Source: Diphasiastrum complanatum
Lineage: Eukaryota > Streptophyta > Lycopodiopsida > Lycopodiales > Lycopodiaceae
Length of the DNA stretch: 64,000 bases
NCBI GenBank assembly: GCA_029204225.1
Contig: CM055095.1
Location: 13,484,049-13,548,048, forward strand
Reading direction: 5' to 3'
The translations under genes were made by a program, and so were the position numbers. Shown here one piece after another: positions 1-10,479 of this stretch. The notes beneath the pieces are model-generated. The model worked only from the letters and a program-made list of their open reading frames with translations. It did no database searches and was not told the DNA's origin. How positions within the stretch are numbered: position 1 is the stretch's first letter; each line of letters starts with the position of its first letter.

Positions 1-797
1 TTCATCATTAAATTGATATTATTACATGCAAGCACTGCATGCTAACATCAACATATAATCGTCAACTGATTGAATTTTTACGTAAATCATTCGTTCAGAT
101 CGTAAACTACAATTTTCTCTAATAAGCTAAAAAACTACTCGTGCATGGCTAAATACTACTCACAAGTACTATACTACAATTATGCATGTCTCTAACCACT
201 CAAAGTAATCTCTCACATGAATAATATCACCTACGATGCTTTTTCCGACATGCAATTATGGAAATTTCAAATATTTGTAATTAAAAACTGCCAAACTTCA
301 TATGTAAAAACTATCTTTGGATACAGAGCACCAAATTGTACATTGTAACTCGCAATATAGAGGGAGGTGAGGTCATCAAGAGGCCTGCCATGTCACCTAA
401 GCCGTACTGGCAACAAAAAACAAGGGGGTGCACTTTTTCTATAATTACAGCTTTTAAACAACTTGTAGGCTTCGCATGCCCTCAAAGAGGTATCAACAAC
501 AGGTTGTAAATGACTAGGTCCGAGAATGTTCCATCGATCGAATCAATATAGGCTGCTACTAACATGAACAAGCAAAAATCACTTTCTTGAGGGCGCTAGA
601 GGACTTCTGGATGGCTGATTGATAACAAGACTACACGTTAATGTTCTGAGCATGTAAGGGTTTGATTGGACTACCAAAATCAGCCTCAAACAGCCTCCAA
701 CTCATCACTCAAAGCTTGTGACCAAAGATCAGGGCTTCAGGCCCAAAAAGCTTAAAAAACATGAAAATTCAAACTTTTTCAGCTTCTTGGCCCTTGT
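1..797. other. Left flank, no gene recognised
   Basis: AT-rich sequence without a convincing reading frame or RNA gene on either strand. It is the left flank of the copia insertion that starts at 798. The five bases just before the LTR (CTTGT, 793-797) are the candidate target-site duplication, matching CTTGA at 6065-6069 in four of five positions. If the LUC7 exon at 10430-10475 is alive, this stretch may be intron of that gene. Confidence 0.5.
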
Positions 798-1175
798 TGT
801 CAAATTCCAAGGCCTAGCTATGGAGTATCATAACAGCATAGTAAGCACACGATGAAAGCTTCAGAAAACCAGCTATGGAGTAGAACACAAAAGCAAGAGA
901 GAGAGGACTTCAAAGCTCACACAACATGAATGAATATTCAAAGTGTAGTAGGGCGTGGAAACCCCTCCAAAGTTTGGGCTACATATAGCATGTTATGTAT
1001 AGAGGTGGTGTCTTGCTAATTCTAGCTCTAGAACCCACATGGGTCCTTAACCTACTTGATTTAGCACAAGTGGGGTGTACTATGTACATAAATGTTTTAC
1101 CCCCATGTCTTATGCACAACTTACAAGTTACAAGTATACAAGCCTTAAGGGGTAAAATAGGCATTTATTTCAACA
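798..1175 (-). repeat. 3' LTR of the copia element
   Basis: This 378-bp direct copy of 5675-6064 lies after the polypurine tract in element orientation. The stop codon of the polyprotein (1170-1172) is formed inside the first bases of this LTR, a compact arrangement also known from other copia elements. The 3' LTR normally supplies the polyadenylation signal. Confidence 0.93.
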
Positions 1176-2015
1176 CCCCCTCTCAATGGCTATTTTGTTC
1201 ATACCAACACCTAGCATGCTACGAAACTTTTCAAATTTTTCTCTACTAAGTGCCTTAGTAAAGATATCTGCTGCTTGTTCGTTGGTATCACAGTACTCGA
1301 GCTGAATTTCTCCGCTTTGTATCTTCTCTCGTAAGAAGTGTTGATCCACCTCAATATGCTTCGTACGAGCATGGTACACAGGATTTTTGGCAAGCTGGAT
1401 GCAACTCTGGCTGTCACACTGAAGAATAGTAGGACCATCCTGTGGAATCTGCACCTCCCCAAGAAGTCTCCTGAGCCATATTGCCTCGCAGGTAGCTTTT
1501 GCCGCTGCCCTGTACTCAGCCTCTGTCGATGATAAGGTAACTCTGGGCTGTTTCTTGCTACACCAAGAAATGGCCCCTGAACCAAGGTTAAAAGTGTAAC
1601 CTGTGGTCGACTTTCGATCATCCCTATCACCTGCCCAATCCGAATCAGTAAAGCCTCCAAGCTGAAGCTTTCCGTCATCTGTGTACTCAATCCCATAGCA
1701 GGTTGTCCCTTTGACATACCTCAAAACCCTCTTGGCTGCTTTCCAATGTGCTTCAGTTGGAGAACTCATGAACTGGCTTGCTACACCAACTGCATAGGAA
1801 ATGTCTGGTCTCGTAGTGGTGAGATAAATCAGGCTACCCACAAGCTGCCTATAAAGAGTCTCGTCCACAAAAGGAGTGCCATCATCTCTGGATGGCTTAC
1901 TGCTGGTATCAATGGGCGTGGAAACTGGTTTGCAATCCTGCATGTTGAACCTATTCAAGACTTCAGTTGGCTTGGGAAATAAACACACAGTTTTTTTTCC
2001 AAACCTCCAAACCAA
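1170..2015 (-). pseudogene. copia RNase H
   Basis: Ty1-type RNase H and connection domain of the polyprotein, which degrades the RNA strand after reverse transcription. Visible motifs: CKPVSTP, YRQLVGSLIYLTTTRPDI, the catalytic region DSDWAGDRDDRKSTTGY, LSSTEAEY, and TKHIEVDQHFLREK followed by QAADIFTKAL. The frame ends with a TGA lying within the 3' LTR. It overlaps the RT frame by about 50 bases because of the frameshift, so it cannot be translated as one protein with RT. Confidence 0.92.
1176..1184 (-). promoter_or_regulatory. Polypurine tract of the copia element
   Basis: The minus strand reads GAGAGGGGG immediately before the TG that opens the 3' LTR. In LTR elements this RNase H-resistant tract primes plus-strand synthesis. 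It overlaps the last codons of the RNase H reading frame. Confidence 0.85.
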
Positions 2016-2733
2016 GACAATAGTGGATTAAGCCCAAATCCTTCATCTCGAACTCATTTGATAAATGAGCCTTCACCTTTTCAATAAGCTGCCCATTGTT
2101 ACCCGTGATGACCAAGTCATCCACATAGAGAACTATCAAAACAATGTTCCCATCTTCCTCCTTCACGAACAGGTTGCAATCCGACTGACTCTTTATGAAT
2201 TGCTCTTTGGCAAAATAGTCGTCAATACGACTATACCAGGCCCTGGGTGCCTGCTTCAAACCATATAAGGCCTTCTTAAGCCTGCATACCATACTTTCCT
2301 TGCCCTTAGCCTCAAAACCTTGTGGTTGTTCCATGTAGACTTCTTCAGCCAACTGTCCATTAAGAAAAGCACTCTTCACGTCCATTTGATGGACCTCCCA
2401 ACCAAAAAATGTAGCCAATGCTAAAACCAACTTGATAGACGTCATCTTAGCTACTGGTGCAAACGTCTCATCATAGTCCAAGCCCTCCTTCTGTGCATAG
2501 CCTTTAGCAACCAGCCTTGCTTTATGCTTTTCGATGCTCCCATCAGATTTGTATTTGGTCCTGTAGACCCACTTATAGCCAATAGGACGCTTCCCTTTTG
2601 GTAACTTCACCAAATCCCATGTATCATTCTTGAGAATGGAGTCGTACTCCTCTTGCATAGCATGTTGCCATACCTTCTCATCTGCTGCCTCAACGAATGT
2701 ATGTGGATCTTGTGAATCCAAAATAGTAGTCAT
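1963..2733 (-). pseudogene. copia reverse transcriptase
   Basis: This is the RVT_2 type reverse transcriptase of Ty1-copia, which copies element RNA into DNA. Visible motifs are KWVYRTKYKSDG, KARLVAKGYAQKEGLDY, ETFAPVAKM, DVKSAFLNG, MEQPQGF, KALYGLKQAPRAWY and the catalytic YVDD in IVLYVDDLVITG. The frame is separated by frameshifts from integrase upstream (about 2735-2760) and from RNase H downstream. At the downstream break the protein reads into SQAN and stops, while the RNase H frame resumes with EVLNRFNMQ, consistent with a small deletion near 1990-2010. Confidence 0.92.
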
Positions 2734-4802
2734 AAGTGCATAGTTTGTCTCCTGTGTTCATGGTGTTGGGCTTGCCTTTGAGACCTCCTAGCCCCTGGAT
2801 TGCTGCTCTCTCCCTCATCCAATATCAAACCATCCTGCACAGTTTGCCAATACCACTTGGGAAACTTCTTCCTTGCAGTTGGTGATGAAGATGGTGAATA
2901 GGACTCAACAGATTTGCCCCTTTCCTTCCGCTTCCTAGCCTCCTCGGATTCTTCCTCTTGATCACTCATATGATCATCCTGAGGCTCCCCAATATATGGA
3001 TGTGGGTCATCAAGTATTGGCACAAATTCACTTGTACCATCCTCCATCTCAAGTTCCTCTATAGGAGGCGTTTGATCTTCTTCAAAGATCACATCTCGAC
3101 TTATGATCCTCTTATTGCTAGTAAGATCGTAAAGTCTGTAAGCTTTGCTTTCTTCACTGTATCCCAAGAAAATACTCTTTGCTGATTTTGCATCCAGCTT
3201 CTTCCTGTTATCCTTGGGAATATGGACATAGGCCGTACAACCAAACACTCGCAAAGCGCCTACCTTGGGCTTAATGCCGCTAAATGCCTCTTCTGGAGTC
3301 TTGCCTTCCACAGCTTTTGTTGGACTTCTATTCAACAGAAACACTGTTGTGTGCATTGCCTCGCCCCAAAAAGAGTTGGGCAACCCCTTTGCCTTGAGCA
3401 TGCACCTTGCACACTCCACAATAGTTCGGTTCTTTCTCTCTGCTACGCCGTTTTGCTGAGGGGTATGAGGAGCTGTAAGCTGCCTTTTGATCCCATTGGC
3501 CTTGCAGAATTCCACAAATTCTGTCTTAATGAACTCTCCACCACCGTCTGACCTGAGCATCTTTATCTTCCCCCCTGAATGTTCTTCTACCAAAGCTTTG
3601 AAATGCAGGAAGTACTTGAATGCTTTAGATTTTAACTTCAAGAAATAAATCCAAATCTTGCGTGAGAAGTCATCAATAAAGGTCATAAAGTAATATGCCC
3701 CCCCTGCAATTTTTGTTTGGGTTGGCCCCCACAAATCTGAATGTATCAAGTCAAGCATGCCTGCTGCCTTGGTGGTGCTTTCCTTGGGAAACTTATGTCT
3801 TTGTTGTTTTCCCATAGCGCAAGCCTCGCAAACTGAAGAGCTTGGCTTAACAACTGGAAGCCCCTCCACCATATGATGCTGGTTCAACACCTGCATGCTT
3901 TGGTAGCCAAGATGTCCATACCTCTCATGCCACAACCTATCCACATCCCCTCCTTTTGCTGTATAAGCATGCTGACTAGGGATAGAAGTGTATAACCTGT
4001 ATAGATTATCTTCCTGCAATCCTTTGGCCACAACCTTCATATTATCACTCAAGTCCAACACAAGACAAGAAGTAGCATCAAATTCTACTTTCATATTTTG
4101 TTGAGTGATAGCTCCTACTGAAAGAAGATTTTTAGCAAGTCTTGGTACATATAAGATATTCTTAATGACTTTGACTTCTCCTGATGGAAGCTTTACAGGT
4201 ACTGTGCCCTTTCCCTTGACCTTGTGTGTTGAGTTGTCACCTAGGCACACCTCTTGTCCGTCACTAATCCCCACAAAGGTATCAAACCAATCCCTATGAG
4301 GGGTCATGTGCTTTGAAGCACCTGAGTCAATGTACCAACCACCTGTTGTAGCTTGTGAAGCCAATGCAACAGAGAATAACTCAGCTTGCCTTATGTCACT
4401 CTGCTCCTCTCTTGCAACACTCTCAACAACATTTCCTCCTTGCTTCTTTGTGCCCTTCTTTTGGTCTGCAAGCTTCTTCCTGCACTCAAAAGTAAAGTGT
4501 CCATATTTACCAAAGTAATTGCAATTCCCCTTCCTTCGAGGTGTGGAAGAAGTATTCGAGGAGGGTTGTGCTTCTGACATCTGCAAGTTCTCCATTCCTT
4601 GCTCAAGTGTTTGTGGTGTTCCTTTGTTCTTGCCTTTACCTTTCTTCTTATCCTTAGCTGGATTTTGCTTCTTCTTAGAAGCAAAGGCATGCTCCTGAAA
4701 ATCTTCCCTCTTGGAGAGATTAACTCTCCTCATCTCCTCCTGTAACAAGAGACCATAGACTTCTTCATAGGTAGGGATCTTCTCTCTCACTGATATCATC
4801 AT
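2730..4802 (-). pseudogene. copia gag C-terminus, protease and integrase
   Basis: About 690 codons in one frame. In order: end of capsid (LLLQEEMRR), a lysine-rich stretch, a zinc knuckle, aspartic protease with DSGAS (WYIDSGASKHM), the integrase HHCC zinc site (H-x3-H ... C-x2-C, CEACAMGKQQ), and the integrase core with IHSDLWGP, DDFSRKIW and the GGEF ... [13 protein letters not shown] block. The C-terminal GKTPEEA and VFGCTAYVHIP motifs are present. The zinc knuckle reads C-N-Y-F-GKYG-H-x4-C, so the second cysteine of CX2CX4HX4C is replaced by phenylalanine, which should weaken RNA binding. The frame ends with a +1 shift just before RT. Confidence 0.92.
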
Positions 4803-4811
4803 CACAAAGTT

Positions 4812-5251
4812 CTAATAAGCATATGACAAGCTATTCAGAACTATTGGCACCAAGTCTTTGTCAGCAATAGACTCTCCAAGTACAGAAAGCTGATATCTAA
4901 TATCCTGAATCTTAGTAAGATGATCAGTAACTGTCTCCCCTGTCTCCATTCTGAGAGTATACAACCTGGTTGTACTTGCTGTCTCATACAATGCACAAAG
5001 AATGTGCCATGCATCCACAGGCCCTTTGGCTGACGTGATTAGAGGAATCATATTATCCCTCACTGACATGTTGATGATTTTGTGTGCCTTTTCCCCTCTC
5101 TTGATATATTTGGAACAGGCTCCTCACCTATCACAAGCTTCCAACATTCTTTGTCTTCAAGAATGTTCTTGATCTTGAATTTTCATATGCTAAAGTTAGT
5201 GCCATCAAGCCGGCTGGCTTCACTCAGCATGCTCTCTGCAAGGCTAGACAT
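4812..5251 (-). pseudogene. copia gag, N-terminal part, broken
   Basis: Starting from the ATG at 5251 the frame gives a typical copia capsid N-terminus, with LDGTNF followed by a position where tryptophan is expected but the codon is TGA. A frameshift follows near 5080-5100. The frame from 5069 to 4812 then carries the UBN2-like gag region (DAWHILCALYETAST, GETVTDHLTKIQDIRYQL) and stops at a TAG (4812-4814). Sequence continues in frame beyond this TAG, so TAG most likely replaced CAG (Gln). The segment after the TRL motif also looks shorter than usual, suggesting a small deletion. Gag would form the virus-like particle of the element, but this copy cannot make a full capsid protein. Confidence 0.85.
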
Positions 5252-5661
5252 AGCTGGATAAAAATAAAACACAAAAGGCAAACTGGGGTTTTCACCCAAC
5301 TAGGGTATGCAGCCACTTGCTCAATAACCCTCAGCTTCTGGATTTGAAACTATCCCCCTGTATGGCTGTCCTAGCCCTTGTCCAAGATCCACTCAGAACT
5401 TTCACTGAAGTCCCCACTGTAGAAAGCGCCCTCCTACAGTCCTGGCTGTCCAAAAAGACTCAAAAATTTTTGTCTCAAATTAGAAACTTTTTGGCTCCCT
5501 GTACTCCCTTTGCCAACAGTACTCCAACCATGCAGATAGCACAGAGATCAGATGCCCCTACAAAAAGTGCTCCCTCCTCAAAGGTAAGCTGCTCTCCAGG
5601 AATGGCAGGAATCTGATCAAAAACAGGTCCAAGCTTTCACCACACCACAGGCAACATAACC

Positions 5662-5674
5662 TGCTCTGATACCA
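5662..5674 (-). promoter_or_regulatory. Primer binding site, initiator Met tRNA type
   Basis: Directly next to the 5' LTR the minus strand reads TGGTATCAGAGCA. This is the standard plant copia primer site, complementary to the 3' end of initiator methionine tRNA. It primes minus-strand DNA synthesis and fixes the LTR boundary at 5675. Confidence 0.93.
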
Positions 5675-6064
5675 TGTCAAATTCCAAGGCCTAGCTATGG
5701 AGTATCATAACAGCATAGTAAGCACACTATGAAAGCTTCAGAAAACCAGCTATGGAGTAGAACACAAAAGCAAGAGAGAGAGGACTTCAAAGCTCACACA
5801 ACATGAATGAATATTCAAAGTGTAGTAGGGCGTGGAAACCCCTCCAAAGTTTGGGCTACATATAGCATGTTATGTATAGAGGTGGTGTCTTGCTAATTCT
5901 AGCTCTAGAACCCACATGGGTCCTTAACCTACTTGATTTACTTGCCTAATTAGCACAAGTGGGGTGTACTATGTACATAAATGTTTTACCCCCATGTCTT
6001 ATGCACAACTTACAAGTTACAAGTACACAAGCCTTAAGGGGCAAAATAGGCATTTATTTCAACA
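5675..6064 (-). repeat. 5' LTR of the copia element
   Basis: This 390-bp LTR matches 798-1175 almost base for base. On the minus strand it begins TGTTGAAATAAATGCC and ends GGAATTTGACA. It contains an extra 12 bases (CTTGCCTAATTA, about 5940-5951) that are absent from the other LTR. The 5' LTR normally supplies the promoter and the start of the element transcript. A weak TATA-like CTATACATAA lies in the middle on the minus strand. Confidence 0.93.
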
Positions 6065-6186
6065 CTTGAAACTTGAAGGAAGTATATTGTAGCGGAACGC
6101 GTTCTGCAAGCAACCACGTTTCAAAACGAGCGTTTTGTGATGCTTTTATTTATTTATTTTAAATTAAAAAGCAGAAAACACAAAAC

Positions 6187-7362
6187 GCCTCAACAAAATG
6201 GAGTTGCAGAAAGCAAGAATCGGTCTTTTATTACAAATGCAAGGAGCATGCTTAAAAGGAAGAAACTTCCAACTATGTTTTGGGGTGAAGCAACAGTTTA
6301 TCTTTTGAATTGAAGCCCTACAAAAGTTGTAGAGAATTGGACTCCAAAGGAAGCTTACACGGGTTGGAAACTTGACGTAAGTCATTTGAGGATTTTTGGA
6401 AGTATTGCATATGTTCAAATACCTAAGGCTTTAAGGAGCAAATTGGATTCAAAGGCTAATAAGTGTTAATTTTTGGATATGTCAAGAGAAGTGCTACAGG
6501 TTGTGGAGTAAGAAAATTATCATAAGCAGGGATGTAATCTTTGATGAGGATGGATCTCATAAAGATACAGAAATATCTTATGATAGGAAGCAAGATGAAG
6601 GGATTCCTATCTTGTGTGACGAGTCTTACTAGAAGATTACCTAGATAGTAGAATGAACTATCAAGGATAATGTTATTTGGAACAAAGAGAGTCTAGTACA
6701 CATGGAACTAGGAGATCTGCTAGGCTTGAAAAGCACCATGAGGATTAGGATCGACAAAGGATCATCATGAGGACGACGATGTACACTTTGCATATACGGC
6801 TACAGTGTTGGAAACTAAGGACCCATCTACTTTCAGGGAAGCTAAAAAAGAGGATATTTGGAGGAACGGATGAGTATAACTCGATCATAAAGAACAAGAC
6901 TTGGAGGCTTGTTCAGTTACCTACAAGTAAAAAGGCTATTGGATGCAAGTGGCCCCATGGAACTGAGTATTGATCGGATGGTTCTATAGATAAACATAAG
7001 CCAAGGTTAGTTGCAAAAGGTATGCTCAACAAGAAGGAATTGACCATGAAGAAACTTTTCCACCAGTTGCTAAGTTTTGTCCTTTGAAGCTCTGTTTGGA
7101 TGGGATATTCAACAAATGGATGTTAAGAGTGCATTCTTGAATGGATTTCTAGAAGGAAGCCTACATGGAGCAGCCAGAGAGATATATAGATCATGATTTG
7201 ATTCAAAATATTAAGAAAGAATCTCTCCTCAAAGTTTGCTATGAAAGATCTTGGCTCACTTCGAGAGTAGCATATGGACGATGTATTTCTCAATTTACGT
7301 ATGCTCATAAACTTCTTGAAAAGTTCAGTATGTCAGAGCGCAAGTCTATCTCTACACCATAG
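6187..7362 (+). pseudogene. Decayed copia pol relic (integrase end to RT)
   Basis: Plus-strand remains of a second copia polyprotein, recognisable only across several frames with stops. 6187 onward gives PQQNGVAES and [12 protein letters not shown], then FWGEATVY, then RIFGSIAYVQIPKALRSKLDSKA (integrase C-terminus). 6880 onward gives NKTWRLVQLPTSKKAIGCKW, DGSIDKHKPRLVAKG and finally FSMSERKSISTP (RT). The catalytic YVDD region and all of RNase H are missing, so the copy carries internal deletions. It is an older insertion than the element at 798-6064, which now ends about 120 bases before it. Confidence 0.8.
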
Positions 7363-7371
7363 CACATATGT

Positions 7372-7717
7372 TGTTATATGGTTAGTCAAATTATGGCTAA
7401 GCTTTAGCATATTCACTAGAAAGCTACTAAATTTAATAGGGGTCTTTACCCAAAATAGAGAGCAACTATAGTAATCAGTTGTTTGCTTTTTGCAGTATGT
7501 TGTTAGCTTTTTGCTTTATGCTTTTAGCTTTTTGCTTAATGCGTTTAGCTTTTGCTAAGGACTAGAAAAATTATATAAGGAGGGCTAGCACGAGCTATGC
7601 TCATTCTTCAATCAATCTAAGTTCTCTTTAATCTCTTATGTTGATCTTGATTGGTGTGTGTTAGTGCTAATATGATTAATTCACTCTTATCTTGAATTTG
7701 AGCATGAAATTCCAACA
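7372..7717 (+). repeat. Candidate 3' LTR of the decayed copia relic
   Basis: Just after the pol relic there is a stretch that begins TGTTATATGG and ends AATTCCAACA. It contains a TATATAAGGAGG box at about 7573, followed by the CATTCTTCAATCAATCT-type sequence common downstream of copia LTR promoters. No second copy is present, so the ends are a judgement. The short distance to the RT relic implies that RNase H was deleted. Confidence 0.45.
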
Positions 7718-7794
7718 TACATTCACTTCAACACAATCTAATCATTGTTCAAACGTTGACTTTCTTGGGAGGACACTCGCGTTACGCCACCCTT

Positions 7795-8030
7795 CAAAGT
7801 TGCACGAATCGCGGTTTGAACCGTTCGGAGCCAGTTCGAACCGGATTTAAAAAAATAAAAATAAAATAAAATAAAATAAAAACTAAGAAAGCCAAAAAAA
7901 ACGTTTTGGAAAAAAAAATCTTGTTTTTCCGTTCAAACCGTTTTCCGGTTCGAACTAGCCTGGCCGGTTCGAATCGGTTCGAACCGGTCGAATCCGCCCG
8001 ATTCGAATCGGCTTGTAACCTTGCCACCCT
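7795..8030. repeat. Inverted GGTTCGAACC-type repeat cluster
   Basis: Two clusters built from GGTTCGAA and its palindromic forms (about 7812-7845 and 7930-8015) flank an A-rich core with AAATA repeats. The arms are rich in CCGGTTCGAA and TTCGAACCGG and could pair into a long imperfect hairpin. This looks like a small foldback or simple-repeat element. The GGTTCGAATC words resemble a tRNA T-loop, but there is no cloverleaf. Confidence 0.5.
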
Positions 8031-8039
8031 TTCAAGGTG

Positions 8040-8245
8040 ATGTTTATAGTACGATATTACGATATTAGATGGTTATGGTTATGGTAATGAATGATATGAT
8101 ATGATTATGAATACAAATTGTTATGGTTACCTATGGTATGATATGTGGTTATGAATATGAATGGTTATGGTTACGTACGGTATGATATTGTCATGAATAT
8201 GAAGGTTATAATTATGGTTATAAACGATACGATATGGTTATGTAT
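8040..8245. repeat. Degenerate ATGGTTATG tandem repeat
   Basis: About 200 bases made of variants of GGTTATG, GATATGATATG and ATGAATATGAATGG. The unit is short and irregular (mostly 5-11 bases). No reading frame across it is convincing. Confidence 0.6.
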
Positions 8246-10427
8246 TTTTAACAAATCATACAATTTTCAAAGTACGCATATGGTACATTTTGGGAGTATA
8301 CATTTAGAACTTAGAAGTATACACTTAGCAACTTGTTGTAGAACACAAACTAACGTAATTATCTACCAAAAAGTGGACAAAAAGTACGCAATGATTTGAA
8401 ATCCCAATAAATAGAAAGGCTTGAAACTCGGTAACTTAACTTTGGATGATCCAAACAACGATCTACAAAGTGCCTTAGAAGCACCCTATTGAAGGAAATA
8501 AAGTGATGTAAAGATCTCCAAAAAAGATGGAGTGCTAGAAATTTGAAAAATAAGAAATTCCCTATTCTCTAGAGCCCAATTTGAACCAAATCTTTATGTA
8601 GTCCTTACTAGATTGAAAAAAGAAAGAAAAAGATCCATTTATACTTTAAGATCTAACCATTGTAGAGATTGGAAGCAAAACATGAAATCTAGAGTTTTCT
8701 CCTTCATAAATGAGCATCTAAAGACTATTTTAGAACAAGAAACCAACTCTCTTCCCCATAAAAGAGCTCAAATACCAAGTTATGGGCAACACATCACAAT
8801 AATACACATATAGAGAGGATATTTCAAATATATAATACACACTAGTGTACAGGCGGCAGTACAGTCGTGCTTCGGTCCAGCTTCCTTATTGTAGATAGCA
8901 CCAAATAGAATCACCATGGATCATACCATCAATAATCCTCTTGCTTCACAAATCTTTGGAAAACAAATTTGTTATGAATCAAACCTTCAAGTATACTTCT
9001 TATTCAGGTAATAAACCCGGCATTTTATGTAGCCAAATAGAAACATAGCAGGATTCAACCAGTTGGAGCATGTTAGCACAGTACATGGTTAAAAGGAAGA
9101 GAGCACGGTTGACTGCTCAACAGGTGAGATGTCACGGCTGTGATCACAAGGAATTCTTACTACCTTCCAGTGTGTAGCAACTGTTAACGCAATGTCAGTA
9201 AACATGGTAATGAATATGAAAGTTTGCATTTATTGTCTTTGTAATAAAAGAATGAATATGAAAGTCTGCAAAAGCTATATTATTGATTAAAGAACCCAGC
9301 AGAAGTTCGCTTGGAAGCACTGAACTGAGTGCCAGTTATGTGCTTGAGGAGTAAATTTCTTGGAAAATGATAAAACTGATTATGTTACCCAGTTTAGACA
9401 CATGAACATCCCAAATTCAACTGAAAAACTGGAAATGTTCCAGGCGAAACATTCATAACTTTCCCTTTTCTTTCAATTGAACATAACGAGAAAAGGAGAA
9501 AAAGCATAGAATAGTAAACTGAAGAGTTACACACTGGGAAAAAAGAGCTGGTCGCAAAAAATGCCACACGAGGAAGCAAGCGATTAAGACAAGACGGGAG
9601 GAAGTTAAGGCATGCAGCACAGGCCAGGCCATAGTTACCAGCAAACTTGCTTGCAAGCTTGGAAGGGGAGGGGGATCTTCGTATGAGGAGGCAAGAACAA
9701 TATATAGTTTACAAGCTACCTTATACATAATGTACAAAATCTCATTTAAACTTACAACTAAATCTTATTAACTTTGCAACCACTAGTGATTAATCATTAG
9801 GCTACATGCTACACAAACAAGTGTCAATGCTACAAAAACTTCAAAAAATTTGAGCATTTGCTTGTTATTTACCTGAAAATTGACCCGAATATTTGTACTT
9901 TTTTTTTCCATTGAACCACCAGCAAACGCATCAAACGCAAATGACTTTGCAAGTTGCAAAACATCAGCAAATGACTTTGCTAGTAACCAAGGAAGATGAA
10001 ACTCATGACAGAGAGGAGGCAGTGGAAGCAGATTGAGAGGGAAGAGGAAATGCAAGTCAGAAACGGAGTAGACAAGGCTTGAAGAGAGTCAGAAAGGACG
10101 GTTTGGAGGGACGCATACCGCTTGAAAGAGTACTTAGTGCCTTCTCGAACTGCTATTCCAACGCCAGATTGTCCCAAAACAGCAGACATTATACTTATTA
10201 CTGTCGTACCAAACTATCAAAATTCTAGCCATCTTTTGTTCATTAGTGCGAAAATAATTTGGAATATTGATGCCACATATTGCATCTTCTGGGGTTTTGC
10301 ACTCCACATCAATGAGCACAAAAAAAGATTTAGAAGTGAGAGTAGTCTATAGGGGTAAAGAATTAATCAGAACCTGATAAGACGCATAATGAAAATGTCA
10401 TTAGTAAAGAAAGGACAATTAAGTGGT
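8246..10427. other. No gene recognised
   Basis: I see no protein domain, RNA gene or transposon end in this stretch. It was read on the minus strand for further LUC7 exons, since it lies directly downstream of the LUC7 first exon, and none were found: the expected conserved second-exon words (CG-YMVRFCPHDLF) are absent. It is probably intron or intergenic DNA. Confidence 0.5.
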
Positions 10428-10429
10428 AC

Positions 10430-10475
10430 CAGTGCCCATGAGCTCATCCAACAATGCTCGTTGAGCTTCAACCAT
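10430..10475 (-). CDS. LUC7: LUC7-like splicing factor, first coding exon only
   Basis: The minus strand reads MVEAQRALLDELMGT from an ATG at 10475, followed by one G and a splice donor (G|GTACC, GT at 10429-10428). These 15 residues match the N-terminus of LUC7-family proteins (consensus RALLDELMG), which belong to the U1 snRNP and help choose 5' splice sites in the nucleus. Upstream, TTTTGCAG ending at 10654 could be the acceptor of a 5' UTR intron. No further LUC7 exon is visible down to base 1. Either the first intron is longer than 10 kb and contains the copia elements, or this is a captured exon or gene fragment. The match is short but exact over the diagnostic words and has a correctly placed donor. 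Confidence 0.6.
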
Positions 10476-10479
10476 TTTC

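Larger units (their letters stand above)
798..6064 (-). mobile_element. Ty1-copia LTR retrotransposon, nearly full length, mutated
   Basis: A 5,267-bp element read on the minus strand in the order 5' LTR (5675-6064), PBS (5662-5674), gag, protease, integrase, reverse transcriptase, RNase H, PPT (1176-1184), 3' LTR (798-1175). Integrase preceding RT is the diagnostic order of Ty1-copia. The LTRs start TG and end CA in element orientation. By eye they differ by about three substitutions and one 12-base indel, which suggests recent insertion. The coding part is nevertheless broken: a TGA and a frameshift in the N-terminal part of gag, an in-frame TAG at 4812-4814, a frameshift near 2735-2760 before RT, and another near 1990-2010 before RNase H. 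It could only move with proteins supplied by relatives. Confidence 0.93.

Noticed and set aside
7940..8015. tRNA gene
   Set aside because: T-loop-like GGTTCGAATC words are present, but there is no acceptor stem, anticodon arm or A-box in order.
10134..10319. Second exon of the LUC7 gene
   Set aside because: The minus-strand frame (VECKTPEDAICG...) has no LUC7 zinc-finger words and is not flanked by suitable splice sites.
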